A DNA stretch of 64,000 nucleotides, from the NCBI GenBank assembly GCA_947495695.1, contig CANLZP010000002.1, positions 310,001-374,000 on the forward strand, written 5' to 3'. Under the pieces are notes generated by a model. It was not told the DNA's origin and did no database searches. It saw only the letters and a list, made by a program, of their open reading frames with translations. This document shows positions 26,935 through 35,802 of this stretch, piece after piece (within the stretch, counting starts at the first letter, position 1; each line of letters begins with the position of its first letter). Source of the stretch: an uncultured Erythrobacter sp. Lineage in GTDB: Bacteria > Pseudomonadota > Alphaproteobacteria > Sphingomonadales > Sphingomonadaceae. The position numbers and the translations under genes are program-made.

Positions 26935-28062
26935 ATGAAGGCTACAATTGAACGCGCGACGCTGCTGCGTTGTCTGTCTCACGTCCAATCTGTCGTGGAA
27001 CGTCGGAACACCATTCCGATCCTGTCCAACGTCCTGATTGACGCCAGCGATGGCGGCACTCTCAAGGTCATGGCGACCGACCTGGATCTGCAGGTCGTTG
27101 AGAATATGGCGGCAGCTTCGGTGGAAAGCCCCGGTGCGGTCACGGTCTCTGCCCATTTGCTGTTCGATATTGCGCGCAAGCTACCGGAAGGAAGCCAGGT
27201 TAGCTTGGAAACGTCCGACAACCGGATGGAAGTAAAAGCCGGACGCAGCCGGTTTAAACTGCCAACGCTGCCGCGGGACGATTTCCCAGTCATCGTAGAA
27301 GGCGATCTACCGACCAGTTTCGAACTTCCGGCCAAAACATTGGCTGAGATGATCGACCGGACCCGCTTTGCCATTTCGACTGAGGAAACTCGCTATTACC
27401 TCAACGGTATCTTCCTGCACGTCACCGATGACGATGCACCCGTATTGAAGGCTGCGGCCACTGACGGTCACCGTCTGGCTCGCTTCACTCTGGCCCGTCC
27501 TGATGGCGCCGAAGGCATGCCGGATGTGATTGTGCCGCGCAAAGCGGTGGCAGAATTGCGCAAGCTGCTGGAAGAGGCGCTGGACGGCAATGTCCAGATC
27601 GACCTGTCGGCCAGCAAGGTCCGCTTTACCTTGGGCGGCGAAGGCGGTGTGATCCTGACCAGCAAGCTGATCGACGGAACTTTCCCCGATTACAGCCGGG
27701 TTATTCCAACCGCGAATGACAAGCTGCTGAAGGTAGATCCCAAGAGCTTCTTCGCCGGTGTGGATCGCGTTGCCACCATCGCGACAGAGAAGACCCGCGC
27801 TGTGAAAATGGGATTGGAAACGGACAAGGTCACCCTGTCTGTTACCAGCCCTGACAATGGCACCGCAGCAGAAGAACTGGCTGGCGATTATTCCTCAGAG
27901 GCAATGGAAATTGGCTTTAACGCCAATTACTTGAAGGACATCCTCAGCCAGATCGACAGCGACACGGTTGAGCTGCATTTGGCCGATGCCGGTGCGCCCA
28001 CGCTTATCCGCGAGGACGAGAAATCGCCTGCGCTTTATGTGCTGATGCCGATGCGGGTTTAA
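26935..28062 (+). CDS. dnaN: DNA polymerase III beta subunit (sliding clamp)
   Basis: The ring-shaped processivity factor of the replicase. Three clamp domains of about 120 residues each are visible in the 375 residues: MKATIERATLLRCLSHVQSVVERRNTIPILSNVLI at the front, FAISTEETRYYLNGIFLHV in the middle and the family end SPALYVLMPMRV. It stands alone, without dnaA or recF nearby. The 180-base gap before it shows no ORF with a ribosome binding site and no clear terminator. Confidence 0.97.
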   Translation: MKATIERATLLRCLSHVQSVVERRNTIPILSNVLIDASDGGTLKVMATDLDLQVVENMAAASVESPGAVTVSAHLLFDIARKLPEGSQVSLETSDNRMEVKAGRSRFKLPTLPRDDFPVIVEGDLPTSFELPAKTLAEMIDRTRFAISTEETRYYLNGIFLHVTDDDAPVLKAAATDGHRLARFTLARPDGAEGMPDVIVPRKAVAELRKLLEEALDGNVQIDLSASKVRFTLGGEGGVILTSKLIDGTFPDYSRVIPTANDKLLKVDPKSFFAGVDRVATIATEKTRAVKMGLETDKVTLSVTSPDNGTAAEELAGDYSSEAMEIGFNANYLKDILSQIDSDTVELHLADAGAPTLIREDEKSPALYVLMPMRV

Positions 28063-28083
28063 TCCCGGCCGGGCCAGTATCAA

Positions 28084-28710
28084 ATGACGGCCCAGGTTCG
28101 CATTTTTGGTACGGTTATATCGACCTACACACGGATCGTTCAGATCACGTGCGAAGAAGCTGGCCTGAGCCACGAAACCATCGTGACGCCTGCGCATTCG
28201 CCGCAGAACCGCCACCCCTTTGGCAAGGTTCCGGTGGTGGAGGTTGATGGGCTGGAGCTGTTTGAAAGCGTCAGCATAGCCCAATATCTGGACAATGCGC
28301 ATAATTCGGCTGGATTGCAGCCATCCGATCCTGCTGCGCGCGCGGTGATGGACCGGTGGATCGCAATCGCCAACAATTACCTGTTTCCTCTGTTTGAAAA
28401 CGGTCTGGTTATGCCGTGGATCATGCATAGCTATTTTGGGGCAGAGCTGAATCAGGAAAAGATGGGCCGGGCTTTGCCCAATATCTCACGCGCGCTCAGC
28501 TTCCTTGATGCAGAAATTGCCAAAGATGGCGCTTGGACCAAGGGCGCATTCGATCTGTCCGATGTGTTCATCTATCCGGTCTTGCGCGGGCTACAGATGA
28601 CACCGCAAGGCAATGCAGGGATTGCGCAATGTCCGATGTTGTCGGCATGGATGGCCGTTACCGAACAGCGCAGGTCCATTCGCAAAACCCGCTGGGAGAG
28701 CGAAGGCTGA
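28084..28710 (+). CDS. glutathione S-transferase family protein
   Basis: A 208-residue GST: N-terminal thioredoxin-like domain with the cis-proline and glutathione-binding HPFGKVPVVEVDGLELFESVSIAQYL, and a helical C-terminal domain with the AFDLSDVFIYPVLRGL capping motif. The first helix begins YTRIVQITCEEAGL, so a Thr or Tyr may be the catalytic residue. It starts 21 bases after dnaN and may be co-transcribed. A second member of the family in this window besides the one at 13109; sequences differ clearly. Confidence 0.87.
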   Translation: MTAQVRIFGTVISTYTRIVQITCEEAGLSHETIVTPAHSPQNRHPFGKVPVVEVDGLELFESVSIAQYLDNAHNSAGLQPSDPAARAVMDRWIAIANNYLFPLFENGLVMPWIMHSYFGAELNQEKMGRALPNISRALSFLDAEIAKDGAWTKGAFDLSDVFIYPVLRGLQMTPQGNAGIAQCPMLSAWMAVTEQRRSIRKTRWESEG

Positions 28711-28743
28711 TCGGCTAAGACAGTGCCAAAGGAGAACGATTCC

Positions 28744-29832
28744 ATGACTATCCAGCAAGTCCACGTCCGCAAGGATGATCTTACTCAAGCCGCTTTGGTT
28801 GATGTTGATAACGGCCCACTTGCGCAAGGCGCTGTGCGGCTTGCGGTGGAAAGTTTCTCCGTCACATCGAACAACATCACCTATGCGGTGGTGGGCGATG
28901 GCTTTGGATATTGGAATTTCTTCCCCGCACCCGAAGGCTACGGCATTGTACCGATGTGGGGCCACGCCAAGGTGGTGGAGAGCAATTCGCCCGATTTTGC
29001 CGTGGGTGAGCGGGTCTATGGCTATTTGCCCATGGCCAGCCATTTGGACGTGGTGCCGGGCAATGTTTCGGCAGGCAGCTTTGTCGACACGACCGATTAT
29101 CGCCAACCGATGAGCCCGATCTACAATCAATACTCGCGCCTTGCGGCCGATCCCGAACATGATGGCGGCAAGGAAGCCGAGCGGATGATTTTTGGCCCGC
29201 TGTTCAAAACCGGTTTCCTGATCGAATATTTCATGCGCAATGAAAGCTGGTTTGGCGGCGAGCAGGTTATCTTGACCAGCGCGTCTTCCAAAACCGCGAT
29301 GGGTCTGGCCAGTGTCGCCAAGCTGCTGTCACCCAATGTGAAGCGGGTTGGCCTGACCTCGGCCAGCAATGTCGAATTTGTCGAAAGCACCGGCCTGTAT
29401 GACAAGGTTTTGACCTATGGCGAGGTGGGCACGCTTTCAATCTCGCCCAGCGTTGTGGTCGATTTTGCGGGTAATGCCGATGTCCTGGCCAAGGTGCATG
29501 AACATTACGGCGATATGCTAAAGTATTCTTGCCTGGTTGGGGCGACCCACATCGAAGATCGCGGGGAGGGCGGAATGACGGCTGATCGCGGTCTGCCCGG
29601 AGCAAAACCAACGCTGTTCTTTGCGCCCGATCATGCGGTGGCCTTTTTCAAGGAATTGGGTCCGGCAGAAGGCGGCAAGCGATTGGCGCAGGCCTGGCAT
29701 CAGTTTCTTACCGAGGTAGAGGGCACGGTTACGATTGAAAAACATTCCGGATTGGAAGCGGCCCGGACGACTTATCTGGCAATGCTGGGCGGTAATGTCG
29801 ATCCGGCCAAGGGGATCGTAATCGAGCCTTAG
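28744..29832 (+). CDS. DUF2855 family protein (MDR-like)
   Basis: A 362-residue protein of the DUF2855 group, which looks like a degenerate medium-chain dehydrogenase/reductase. Signs: FSVTSNNITYAVVGD near the front, PMWGHAKVVESNSPDFAVGERVYGYLPM, the mid GEQVILTSASSKTAMGLASVAK in place of the dinucleotide-binding loop, and VDFAGNADVLAKVHEHYG. No zinc-ligand cysteines are visible. Function unknown. ATG 28744 follows an AAGGAG site. It ends the run that begins with dnaN. Confidence 0.83.
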   Translation: MTIQQVHVRKDDLTQAALVDVDNGPLAQGAVRLAVESFSVTSNNITYAVVGDGFGYWNFFPAPEGYGIVPMWGHAKVVESNSPDFAVGERVYGYLPMASHLDVVPGNVSAGSFVDTTDYRQPMSPIYNQYSRLAADPEHDGGKEAERMIFGPLFKTGFLIEYFMRNESWFGGEQVILTSASSKTAMGLASVAKLLSPNVKRVGLTSASNVEFVESTGLYDKVLTYGEVGTLSISPSVVVDFAGNADVLAKVHEHYGDMLKYSCLVGATHIEDRGEGGMTADRGLPGAKPTLFFAPDHAVAFFKELGPAEGGKRLAQAWHQFLTEVEGTVTIEKHSGLEAARTTYLAMLGGNVDPAKGIVIEP

Positions 29833-29878
29833 GGGGAAGGCTGCGTCTGCTTTTGGTTAGAGTTTTTGGCTCTCAAAT

Positions 29879-29904
29879 GACCGCAATTGGGGTGGAAAGC
29901 GGAC
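29879..29904 (+). repeat. dispersed ~26-nt imperfect inverted repeat, copy 6
   Basis: The best-preserved copy: GACCGC at the left, TTGGGGTGG in the middle, AAAGCGGAC at the right, with end bases complementary apart from one position. Lies between the DUF2855 gene and the promoter element at 29981. Confidence 0.7.
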
Positions 29905-29980
29905 GATAGTTATCGGCGGAGGATCAGAATTTGCCTGAATTGCCATTCTGATGGCTGAATGGAAAAAACCTTCGGTATCT

Positions 29981-30009
29981 TGTAACACTTTGCGTCAATC
30001 GCGCATCTA
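29981..30009 (+). promoter_or_regulatory. candidate ECF sigma promoter upstream of the antiporter operon
   Basis: TGTAAC (29981-29986), a 17-base spacer and CATCTA (30004-30009), the general layout of an ECF-type promoter. It would start transcription about 48 bases before ATG 30065, a sensible leader. An ECF sigma gene is encoded about 9.3 kb downstream on the same strand. I found no second TGTAAC box in an intergenic region of this window, so there is no comparative support. Confidence 0.35.
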
Positions 30010-30064
30010 CTCCCATGACGAGTAGCGCAATTCATGCGTTTACGGGGTGGAGAGCAAGGACACG

Positions 30065-31345
30065 ATGACTGAAGCAGCTCTGTTATGGGCATTTGGTGCA
30101 GCGTTCCTTTTCGCCATGGTTGCGCGCAAATTGGCTGGTTCAATTTTGACCGCGCCGATCTATTTTTTGGCCCTCGGATTGATCCTTGCCTCTGTCGGTT
30201 GGTTTGAGATTGAAGCAGCCGAGGAGACGCTTCACTTGGTCGCAGAGGCAACTCTTGTAGTGCTGCTTTTCCTTGACGCCTCGCAGATCGATCTGCGGCA
30301 ACTGAGAAAAAATCACATATGGCCTCAGCACATGTTGGTTCTGGGCATGCCATTGGCGATTGTGCTGGGCACATTTGCAGCAGGATTGTTGCTGCCCGAT
30401 TGGCCGTTGGTCGCTCTGGCATTGGTTGCCGCCTTGCTGGCACCAACTGACGCAGCGTTAGGCCAATCGGTTGTCACCAATACAGTGGTGCCAGAGAGAG
30501 TTCGGCGAGGATTAACCGTTGAAAGCGGTCTGAACGATGGGCTTGCTCTGCCAATAATCCTGCTTTTCGCCAGCATGCTCGGTCAAGTCGAGGGCCGTGA
30601 CGCACAAGACTGGCTGGTGTTTGGCAGCAGCCAGGTGCTGTTTGGCCCGATAGCCGGTGTTGTTGTGGGCTGGCTCGGGGCAAAGATCATGCTGTTTGCG
30701 GTAAAGCATAGCCTCACTTCATCGACTTTCGAGGGCGTCGCTGCGCTCAGCCTGACGGCAATCGCGTATCTGTTTGCAATCGAGATTGGCGGCAATGGAT
30801 TCATATCAGCATTCGTGGCCGGCCTAACGTTTGGCAATTGCGTAAAGGGCCGTTGCAAATTTCTTTTCGAGTTTACTGAGGGCGAAGGCCAATTGCTGAT
30901 GTGGGCTGCCTTTTTCATGGTCGGCTTGGTGCTTGTGCCGGAAGCTCTACAAAATCTTACTTGGCCGATATTCATGCTGATCATGGTCAGTCTGGTAATA
31001 GTAAGGCCGCTGGCAATTTGGCTTTCCTTGATCGGAACCGATGCAAGCGCGTCCACCAGATTGTTTATGGGCTGGTTCGGACCGCGCGGTCTAGCGACGG
31101 CCTTATTCGCCCTACTGATCCTGCCAACTGTCGGCAGTGATTATGCCGAACCAATCCTGACAATCGCGATCAATGCGGTTTGGATTAGTGCCCTTTTGCA
31201 CGGTGTGAGCGCGATGCCGCTGAGCAAACTATATGGCCAGGCAGTGTCAAAGATGGGCCCCATCCCCGAACACAAGCCCATGCCCACTCCTTTCGAAGCA
31301 GAACGATCTGCACATGCAAAACCAACCGGAGATCCAGATGACTGA
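30065..31345 (+). CDS. CPA1-type cation/proton antiporter
   Basis: A 426-residue integral membrane antiporter of the NhaP/CPA1 type, expected to exchange protons for Na+ or K+. About twelve membrane helices can be counted. The transport motifs are LLAPTDAALGQSVVTN and SGLNDGLALPIILL, with the aspartate of LNDG the usual ion-binding residue; WFGPRGLATALFALLIL near the end is also typical. The cytoplasmic tail is short (about 30 residues), without a regulatory domain. ATG 30065 follows AAGGA; GTG 30047 is too far upstream. It is the first gene of the 10-kb operon and overlaps the next gene by eight bases. Confidence 0.88.
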   Translation: MTEAALLWAFGAAFLFAMVARKLAGSILTAPIYFLALGLILASVGWFEIEAAEETLHLVAEATLVVLLFLDASQIDLRQLRKNHIWPQHMLVLGMPLAIVLGTFAAGLLLPDWPLVALALVAALLAPTDAALGQSVVTNTVVPERVRRGLTVESGLNDGLALPIILLFASMLGQVEGRDAQDWLVFGSSQVLFGPIAGVVVGWLGAKIMLFAVKHSLTSSTFEGVAALSLTAIAYLFAIEIGGNGFISAFVAGLTFGNCVKGRCKFLFEFTEGEGQLLMWAAFFMVGLVLVPEALQNLTWPIFMLIMVSLVIVRPLAIWLSLIGTDASASTRLFMGWFGPRGLATALFALLILPTVGSDYAEPILTIAINAVWISALLHGVSAMPLSKLYGQAVSKMGPIPEHKPMPTPFEAERSAHAKPTGDPDD

Positions 31346-32951
31346 CGTGGTAGTAGCGAAACTTGCTGATTTAGAAGACCGCACGCCAGCGCATGCATTG
31401 GTTGCTAATGTCGATCTGGTGATCGTCAAATTCGATGATACCGTGTCTGCCTTTTACGGCCGCTGCCTCCATCGAGGCGCGCTAATGTCAGATGGCTTTG
31501 TTGACGCGAACGACAACCTGATCTGCGGAGTACACAATTGGGATTATCGGCTAGATACGGGCGTCTCTAGCTATGCCAATGAAGAGGCGTTGCACAAATT
31601 TGCGACCAAGGTCGAGAACGGCAACGTGTTGGTTGACGAAAGTGAGGTTGCCGCATGGCACGATGACAATCCGCAACCCTTCAATCGAGATGCATATTTG
31701 GGCCAGTACGCTGATACCAGTCATGGCACAGATGAAGAGCCGCTCAACGGATTGATCCAGCAATATGCCCGTGACGGGCTGTCAAAGGTGGGGCATCACG
31801 GTGCAGTATCATCGATGGGCGTGCCACGAGACCAGCTGCCAACATGGGATGATATTCAGCTGCTGACCGCGCAATTGCACAAACCACCACTGCTTGATGA
31901 TGAAGAGGTTGGTACCGAAGTCATCATTGGCCCCAATGCTCAAAAACCGCTGCGGCTGAACATCCCCCTATTTGTTTCGGACATGAGTTTTGGAGCGCTG
32001 TCACAGACCGCCAAGGTTGCGCTTGCGCGCGGCGCTGAACTTGCTGGCACCGGGATATGCTCGGGCGAAGGTGGAATGTTGCCCGAAGAACAGGCCGAAA
32101 ATAGCCGCTATTTCTACGAGTTGGCCTCGGCACGCTTCGGCTTTTCGTGGGACAAGCTGGACAGGGTTCAAGCCTTCCATTTCAAAGGAGGGCAAGGCGC
32201 CAAGACAGGAACTGGCGGTCATTTGCCGGGCAATAAGGTAAAGGGCAAGATCGCCGAAGTGCGCGGCCTCAATGAAGGCGAATCTGCCGTTTCACCGCCG
32301 CGCTTCCCGGAATGGACCGAAGTCAGCCAGATCAAGGATTTTGCCGACGAAGTTCGCGATCGCACAGGCGGAATTCCGATCGGTTACAAGCTATCGGCCC
32401 AGCAAATTGAAAAGGACATCGACGCTGCGCTGGCGGTGGGCGTCGACTACATCATTCTCGATGGTCGAGGCGGCGGCACTGGTGCTGCTCCGATTATCTT
32501 TCGTGACAACATCTCAGTGCCAACCATCCCGGCGCTCGCCCGAGCGCGGCGTCACCTCGACAGCTTGGGCCGTAATGATATATCGTTGGTGATCACTGGC
32601 GGACTGCGAAAACCCGCTGATTTCGTTAAAGCGATGGCAATGGGCGCGGATGCAATCGCGCTATCCAACGCAGCAATGCAAGCGATTGGCTGCATCGCGA
32701 TGCGCGCATGCCATACCAACAATTGCCCAGTCGGCATCGCGACACAGAAACCGCATCTGGAAAACCGGTTGCTTGCGGACAGTTCGGCCACACAGCTCAA
32801 GAACTTCTTCGAAGCTAGCGTTTCATTGATGCAAGTGATGGCGCGAGCTTGCGGTCACAATCACTTGTCGAAATTCAATCCGGATGACCTGACAACTTGG
32901 AAGCCTGAAATGACCAAACTGTCAGGCTTGGCATTCGGAGGGGTGAACTGA
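31338..32951 (+). CDS. Rieske ferredoxin fused to glutamate-synthase-like FMN/3Fe-4S domain
   Basis: A 537-residue fusion. Residues 1-105 form a Rieske-type [2Fe-2S] domain with Cys43-Leu-His45 and Cys63-Gly-Val-His66, the exact C-x-H ... C-x2-H spacing. From about residue 170 the protein is the FMN-binding central domain of glutamate synthase (LFVSDMSFGALS, GICSGEGGMLPEE, HFKGGQGAKTGTGGHLPG, LDGRGGGTGAAP), ending with Cys452-x5-Cys458-x4-Cys463, the 3Fe-4S pattern of GltB. The glutaminase N-terminal domain is missing, so it cannot use glutamine amide nitrogen by the usual route. Electrons might enter through the Rieske cluster; the substrate is unknown. ATG 31338 overlaps the antiporter stop. 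Confidence 0.85.
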   Translation: MTDVVVAKLADLEDRTPAHALVANVDLVIVKFDDTVSAFYGRCLHRGALMSDGFVDANDNLICGVHNWDYRLDTGVSSYANEEALHKFATKVENGNVLVDESEVAAWHDDNPQPFNRDAYLGQYADTSHGTDEEPLNGLIQQYARDGLSKVGHHGAVSSMGVPRDQLPTWDDIQLLTAQLHKPPLLDDEEVGTEVIIGPNAQKPLRLNIPLFVSDMSFGALSQTAKVALARGAELAGTGICSGEGGMLPEEQAENSRYFYELASARFGFSWDKLDRVQAFHFKGGQGAKTGTGGHLPGNKVKGKIAEVRGLNEGESAVSPPRFPEWTEVSQIKDFADEVRDRTGGIPIGYKLSAQQIEKDIDAALAVGVDYIILDGRGGGTGAAPIIFRDNISVPTIPALARARRHLDSLGRNDISLVITGGLRKPADFVKAMAMGADAIALSNAAMQAIGCIAMRACHTNNCPVGIATQKPHLENRLLADSSATQLKNFFEASVSLMQVMARACGHNHLSKFNPDDLTTWKPEMTKLSGLAFGGVN

Positions 32952-32953
32952 TC

Positions 32954-34933
32954 ATGACAACCCAGAAGCTTGACTGGATCGAAGTTGCACGCACCGACGA
33001 ACTGCCTGAAGGCCGTGTCAAAACCGTAACCGCGCGCACCACATCGATTTGCCTGTCTCATTTTGATGGGCAATTTGCCGCAATGGACAATCACTGTCCG
33101 CATCAGAACGGACCCTTAGGAGAAGGGTCAATCGAGCGAGGTGTCGATGGAGCATGCTGGATCAGATGCCCTTGGCATGGATGGGACTTTGATCCGCTTA
33201 CTGGTAAATCTCCCGGTGGCCACGAGGATAGCGGTCAAACCATCTATCCGATCAAGATAGATGGCGGCGCCATATTAGTCGGCCTAGAAGCCGAGTCAGA
33301 GCACGAACGCACCGTGACCGATGAAATGGCTGAAACAATGGTCAATTGGGGTGTTAAGCGCGTCTTTGGCATGGTCGGCCACAGCAATTTGGGGTTGTCC
33401 GATGCGCTGCGTTTGCGAGCCTTGGATGGCGAAATTGGGTATATTGGAATTCGCCACGAAGGTGCCGGAGCTTTCGCCGCCTCTGCTTATGGCAAGCTGA
33501 CGGGCAAGCCCGCTGCCTGCCTTACGATTGCAGGACCAGGTGCGACCAATTTGTTGACCGGTCTGTGGGACGCGCATGTTGATCGTGCGCCTGTGCTTGC
33601 GCTGACAGGGCAAGTGCAAACCCAGGTCTTTGGACCTGGCGCTTTCCAGGACATTGACCTGGCTTCTGCTTTTGATGCGGTGGCGCATTTCTCGCAGACG
33701 GTATTGCCAACCTCCAAACATGGCGAGCTGATGTCTTTGGCGTGCAAGAATGCCCTAGATCATCAGCATGTTTCGCATCTGATCTTTCCCGACGATGTAC
33801 AAACCCTGCCAAGCAAGGTGGCTGCCAAGTCGCCCAAAGGCAGGATGGGCGGAACTTCTGTCATACCTTCGCCAAGCGATCAGGCTGCAGCAACTAAGCT
33901 GATTAGAGCTGCGAAGCGCCCGATTATCATCGTTGGGCATGGAGCACACGGAGCGCGAGATCAAATCATCGCACTGGCCGAACAGCTCGGTGCACCAATT
34001 ATGACGACGTTCAAAGCCAAAGGATTAGTGCCCGACACCCATCCCAATGCAGGCGGTGTCTTGGGCCGATCAGGGACTCCGATTGCAAGCTGGTTCATGA
34101 ACGAATCTGATCTGATAATCGCACTCGGCTCGTCATTCGCCAACCATACCGGGATTGAGCCATCCAAGCCAATTATCCAGGTTGATTTTGACCGGTCGCA
34201 GCTCGGCAAGTTCCATGCGGTGGAACTGCCGGTTTGGGGCGAGATTGGAGCGTTCTGTCAGGCGGTAAGTGGTGCGGTTGTGCGCAATTCTGATGTCGTC
34301 GATCAGATCGCCGAACTGGCCGAACGTTGGGAAATCTGGCGCACCGAGAAATCACGCCGGATTACAGAGGAAGCGGATAATGGTGTCCACAGCGCGGCCA
34401 TCTTTGCAGCACTCAGCAAACTTGCTCCCGACGATGCAATCATTGCCGTCGATGTGGGCAACAACACTTATAGCTTTGGTCGGTACTTTGAGACCAAGGG
34501 CACACAACGTGTCCTAATGTCGGGCTATTTGGGTTCAATCGGGTTCGGCTTTCCAGCGGCAATGGGCGCATGGTCTGCGACACAAGATTTCGAAGAGTTT
34601 GAAGGGCGGAAAGTCATCTCAATTTCGGGCGATGGCGGCTTTGGTCAATATCCGATGGATTTCACCACGGCGGTCAAACATGGAATGGATATTACCCATG
34701 TGCTGCTTCACAATGGGCAGTTGGGCAAGATCACCAAGGAACAAAAAGCAGGCGAGTGGCCGGTTTGGGAAACTGATCTGCACAACCCCTCCTTCGCGGC
34801 TTTCGCCAAATTGTGCGGAGGACATGGCCAACGGGTTACTGACAGCGCGCAGCTGATTGAGGCGCTGGAAGCAGCCTTGGCAGTCGATGGCCCAGCGCTG
34901 GTCGAAATCATGTCCGATGCTGAACTTGTATAA
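32954..34933 (+). CDS. Rieske ferredoxin fused to ThDP-dependent enzyme (acetolactate synthase/pyruvate oxidase-like)
   Basis: A 659-residue fusion. Residues 1-112 are a Rieske ferredoxin domain: Cys48-Pro-His50 and Cys72-Pro-Trp-His75. The rest is a complete thiamine diphosphate enzyme of the POX/ALS family: catalytic glutamate Glu169 in IGIRHEGAGAFAASAYGKLTG, the LTIAGPGATNLLTGL loop, a central domain from about residue 305, and the ThDP-binding GDGGFGQYPMDF ... HNG near residues 555-585. Such enzymes decarboxylate 2-oxo acids; the Rieske part would supply or remove electrons, as in an oxidative decarboxylase. No FAD-specific feature is obvious. The start is two bases after the previous stop, with a GGAGGGG site. 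Confidence 0.85.
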   Translation: MTTQKLDWIEVARTDELPEGRVKTVTARTTSICLSHFDGQFAAMDNHCPHQNGPLGEGSIERGVDGACWIRCPWHGWDFDPLTGKSPGGHEDSGQTIYPIKIDGGAILVGLEAESEHERTVTDEMAETMVNWGVKRVFGMVGHSNLGLSDALRLRALDGEIGYIGIRHEGAGAFAASAYGKLTGKPAACLTIAGPGATNLLTGLWDAHVDRAPVLALTGQVQTQVFGPGAFQDIDLASAFDAVAHFSQTVLPTSKHGELMSLACKNALDHQHVSHLIFPDDVQTLPSKVAAKSPKGRMGGTSVIPSPSDQAAATKLIRAAKRPIIIVGHGAHGARDQIIALAEQLGAPIMTTFKAKGLVPDTHPNAGGVLGRSGTPIASWFMNESDLIIALGSSFANHTGIEPSKPIIQVDFDRSQLGKFHAVELPVWGEIGAFCQAVSGAVVRNSDVVDQIAELAERWEIWRTEKSRRITEEADNGVHSAAIFAALSKLAPDDAIIAVDVGNNTYSFGRYFETKGTQRVLMSGYLGSIGFGFPAAMGAWSATQDFEEFEGRKVISISGDGGFGQYPMDFTTAVKHGMDITHVLLHNGQLGKITKEQKAGEWPVWETDLHNPSFAAFAKLCGGHGQRVTDSAQLIEALEAALAVDGPALVEIMSDAELV

Positions 34934-34951
34934 CCCGAGAAGGCCTGATCA

Positions 34952-35800
34952 ATGAACAATGCCCCATCCACACTTCTGACAAGCAAGAGCGCAACCCAGC
35001 TCGCAAGGGCGCGTGTGCTGACCCATCGTGCAGCCCAGCACCTGACAGCGCTCGCACGGGCCAACATTGCTGCAAAACCCGATGACAGCCATTCTAATCT
35101 TGGATGGGACGCAAATCTGGCAGGGCTGTGTACGCATCCTATTGGCGCGATTACGGCGGCGCTGAACTTCCCAACTTTGTCGCTTGTTATTTTGAATGAA
35201 GGCCAGATTATCGATGAGCTGGCGCTCGCTGGCAAATCGATCACTCAGGTTGATAGATGGATTGATGAAGCCGCAAGCTCGCTGGAATTAGTGGCCCCGT
35301 CTTCGGCAACCATACCATACGATCTCCCTGCCGATGCCGCTGCATTGGAAACCTATGAAACAAAAGGTGCGCTGGATGAATTGCAAGCGCTTTCCGAATG
35401 GTTTGGCCTGGCAGATACAGTTCTAGGGCAGTTGAAAATGGCAACTTCAGAGCATCGGCCGGGGCCCAGTCCGGTGCGCTGCTGGCCTCACCATTTCGAT
35501 ATCGCAACCTACATTTCGTTTGAAGAAGGTGATCCTGAAACGGCCCGAGGTATGGGGGTTGGAATGTCACCGGGAGATGAAGGGCATGACCAACCATATT
35601 TCTACATCAATCCGTGGCCATACCTAGATACCGAAACTTTGCCAGAAGCGGTCGCTCCGGGCTTTTGGCACGTCGATGGTTATGTGGGTATGGTCGCAAC
35701 AGGCTCGGCGTTGCAGGAGACCGGATTCACCGCCGGCAGCGCGGCTGACTTCATCAATTACGGCTTCAAAGTGGCGTATGACGCGCAATGGCCTAGCTAA
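34952..35800 (+). CDS. protein with WPHHFD motif, possibly DUF5996-like
   Basis: A 282-residue cytoplasmic protein I do not firmly recognise. The first half is helical (TQLARARVLTHRAAQHLTALARANI); the second half has RCWPHHFDIATYISFEEGD, then YFYINPWPYLDTETLPE and FWHVDGYVGMVATG. The paired histidines and aspartate in WPHHFD and the aromatic stretch resemble the uncharacterised DUF5996 type, with a possible metal site. It follows the Rieske-ThDP gene by 18 bases behind a GAGAAGG site, so a role in the same pathway is likely but unproven. Confidence 0.65.
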   Translation: MNNAPSTLLTSKSATQLARARVLTHRAAQHLTALARANIAAKPDDSHSNLGWDANLAGLCTHPIGAITAALNFPTLSLVILNEGQIIDELALAGKSITQVDRWIDEAASSLELVAPSSATIPYDLPADAAALETYETKGALDELQALSEWFGLADTVLGQLKMATSEHRPGPSPVRCWPHHFDIATYISFEEGDPETARGMGVGMSPGDEGHDQPYFYINPWPYLDTETLPEAVAPGFWHVDGYVGMVATGSALQETGFTAGSAADFINYGFKVAYDAQWPS

Positions 35801-35802
35801 GC

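Noticed and set aside
26747..26938. Small ORF in the fabG-dnaN gap
   Set aside because: Overlaps both neighbours, no ribosome binding site and no similarity I can recognise.
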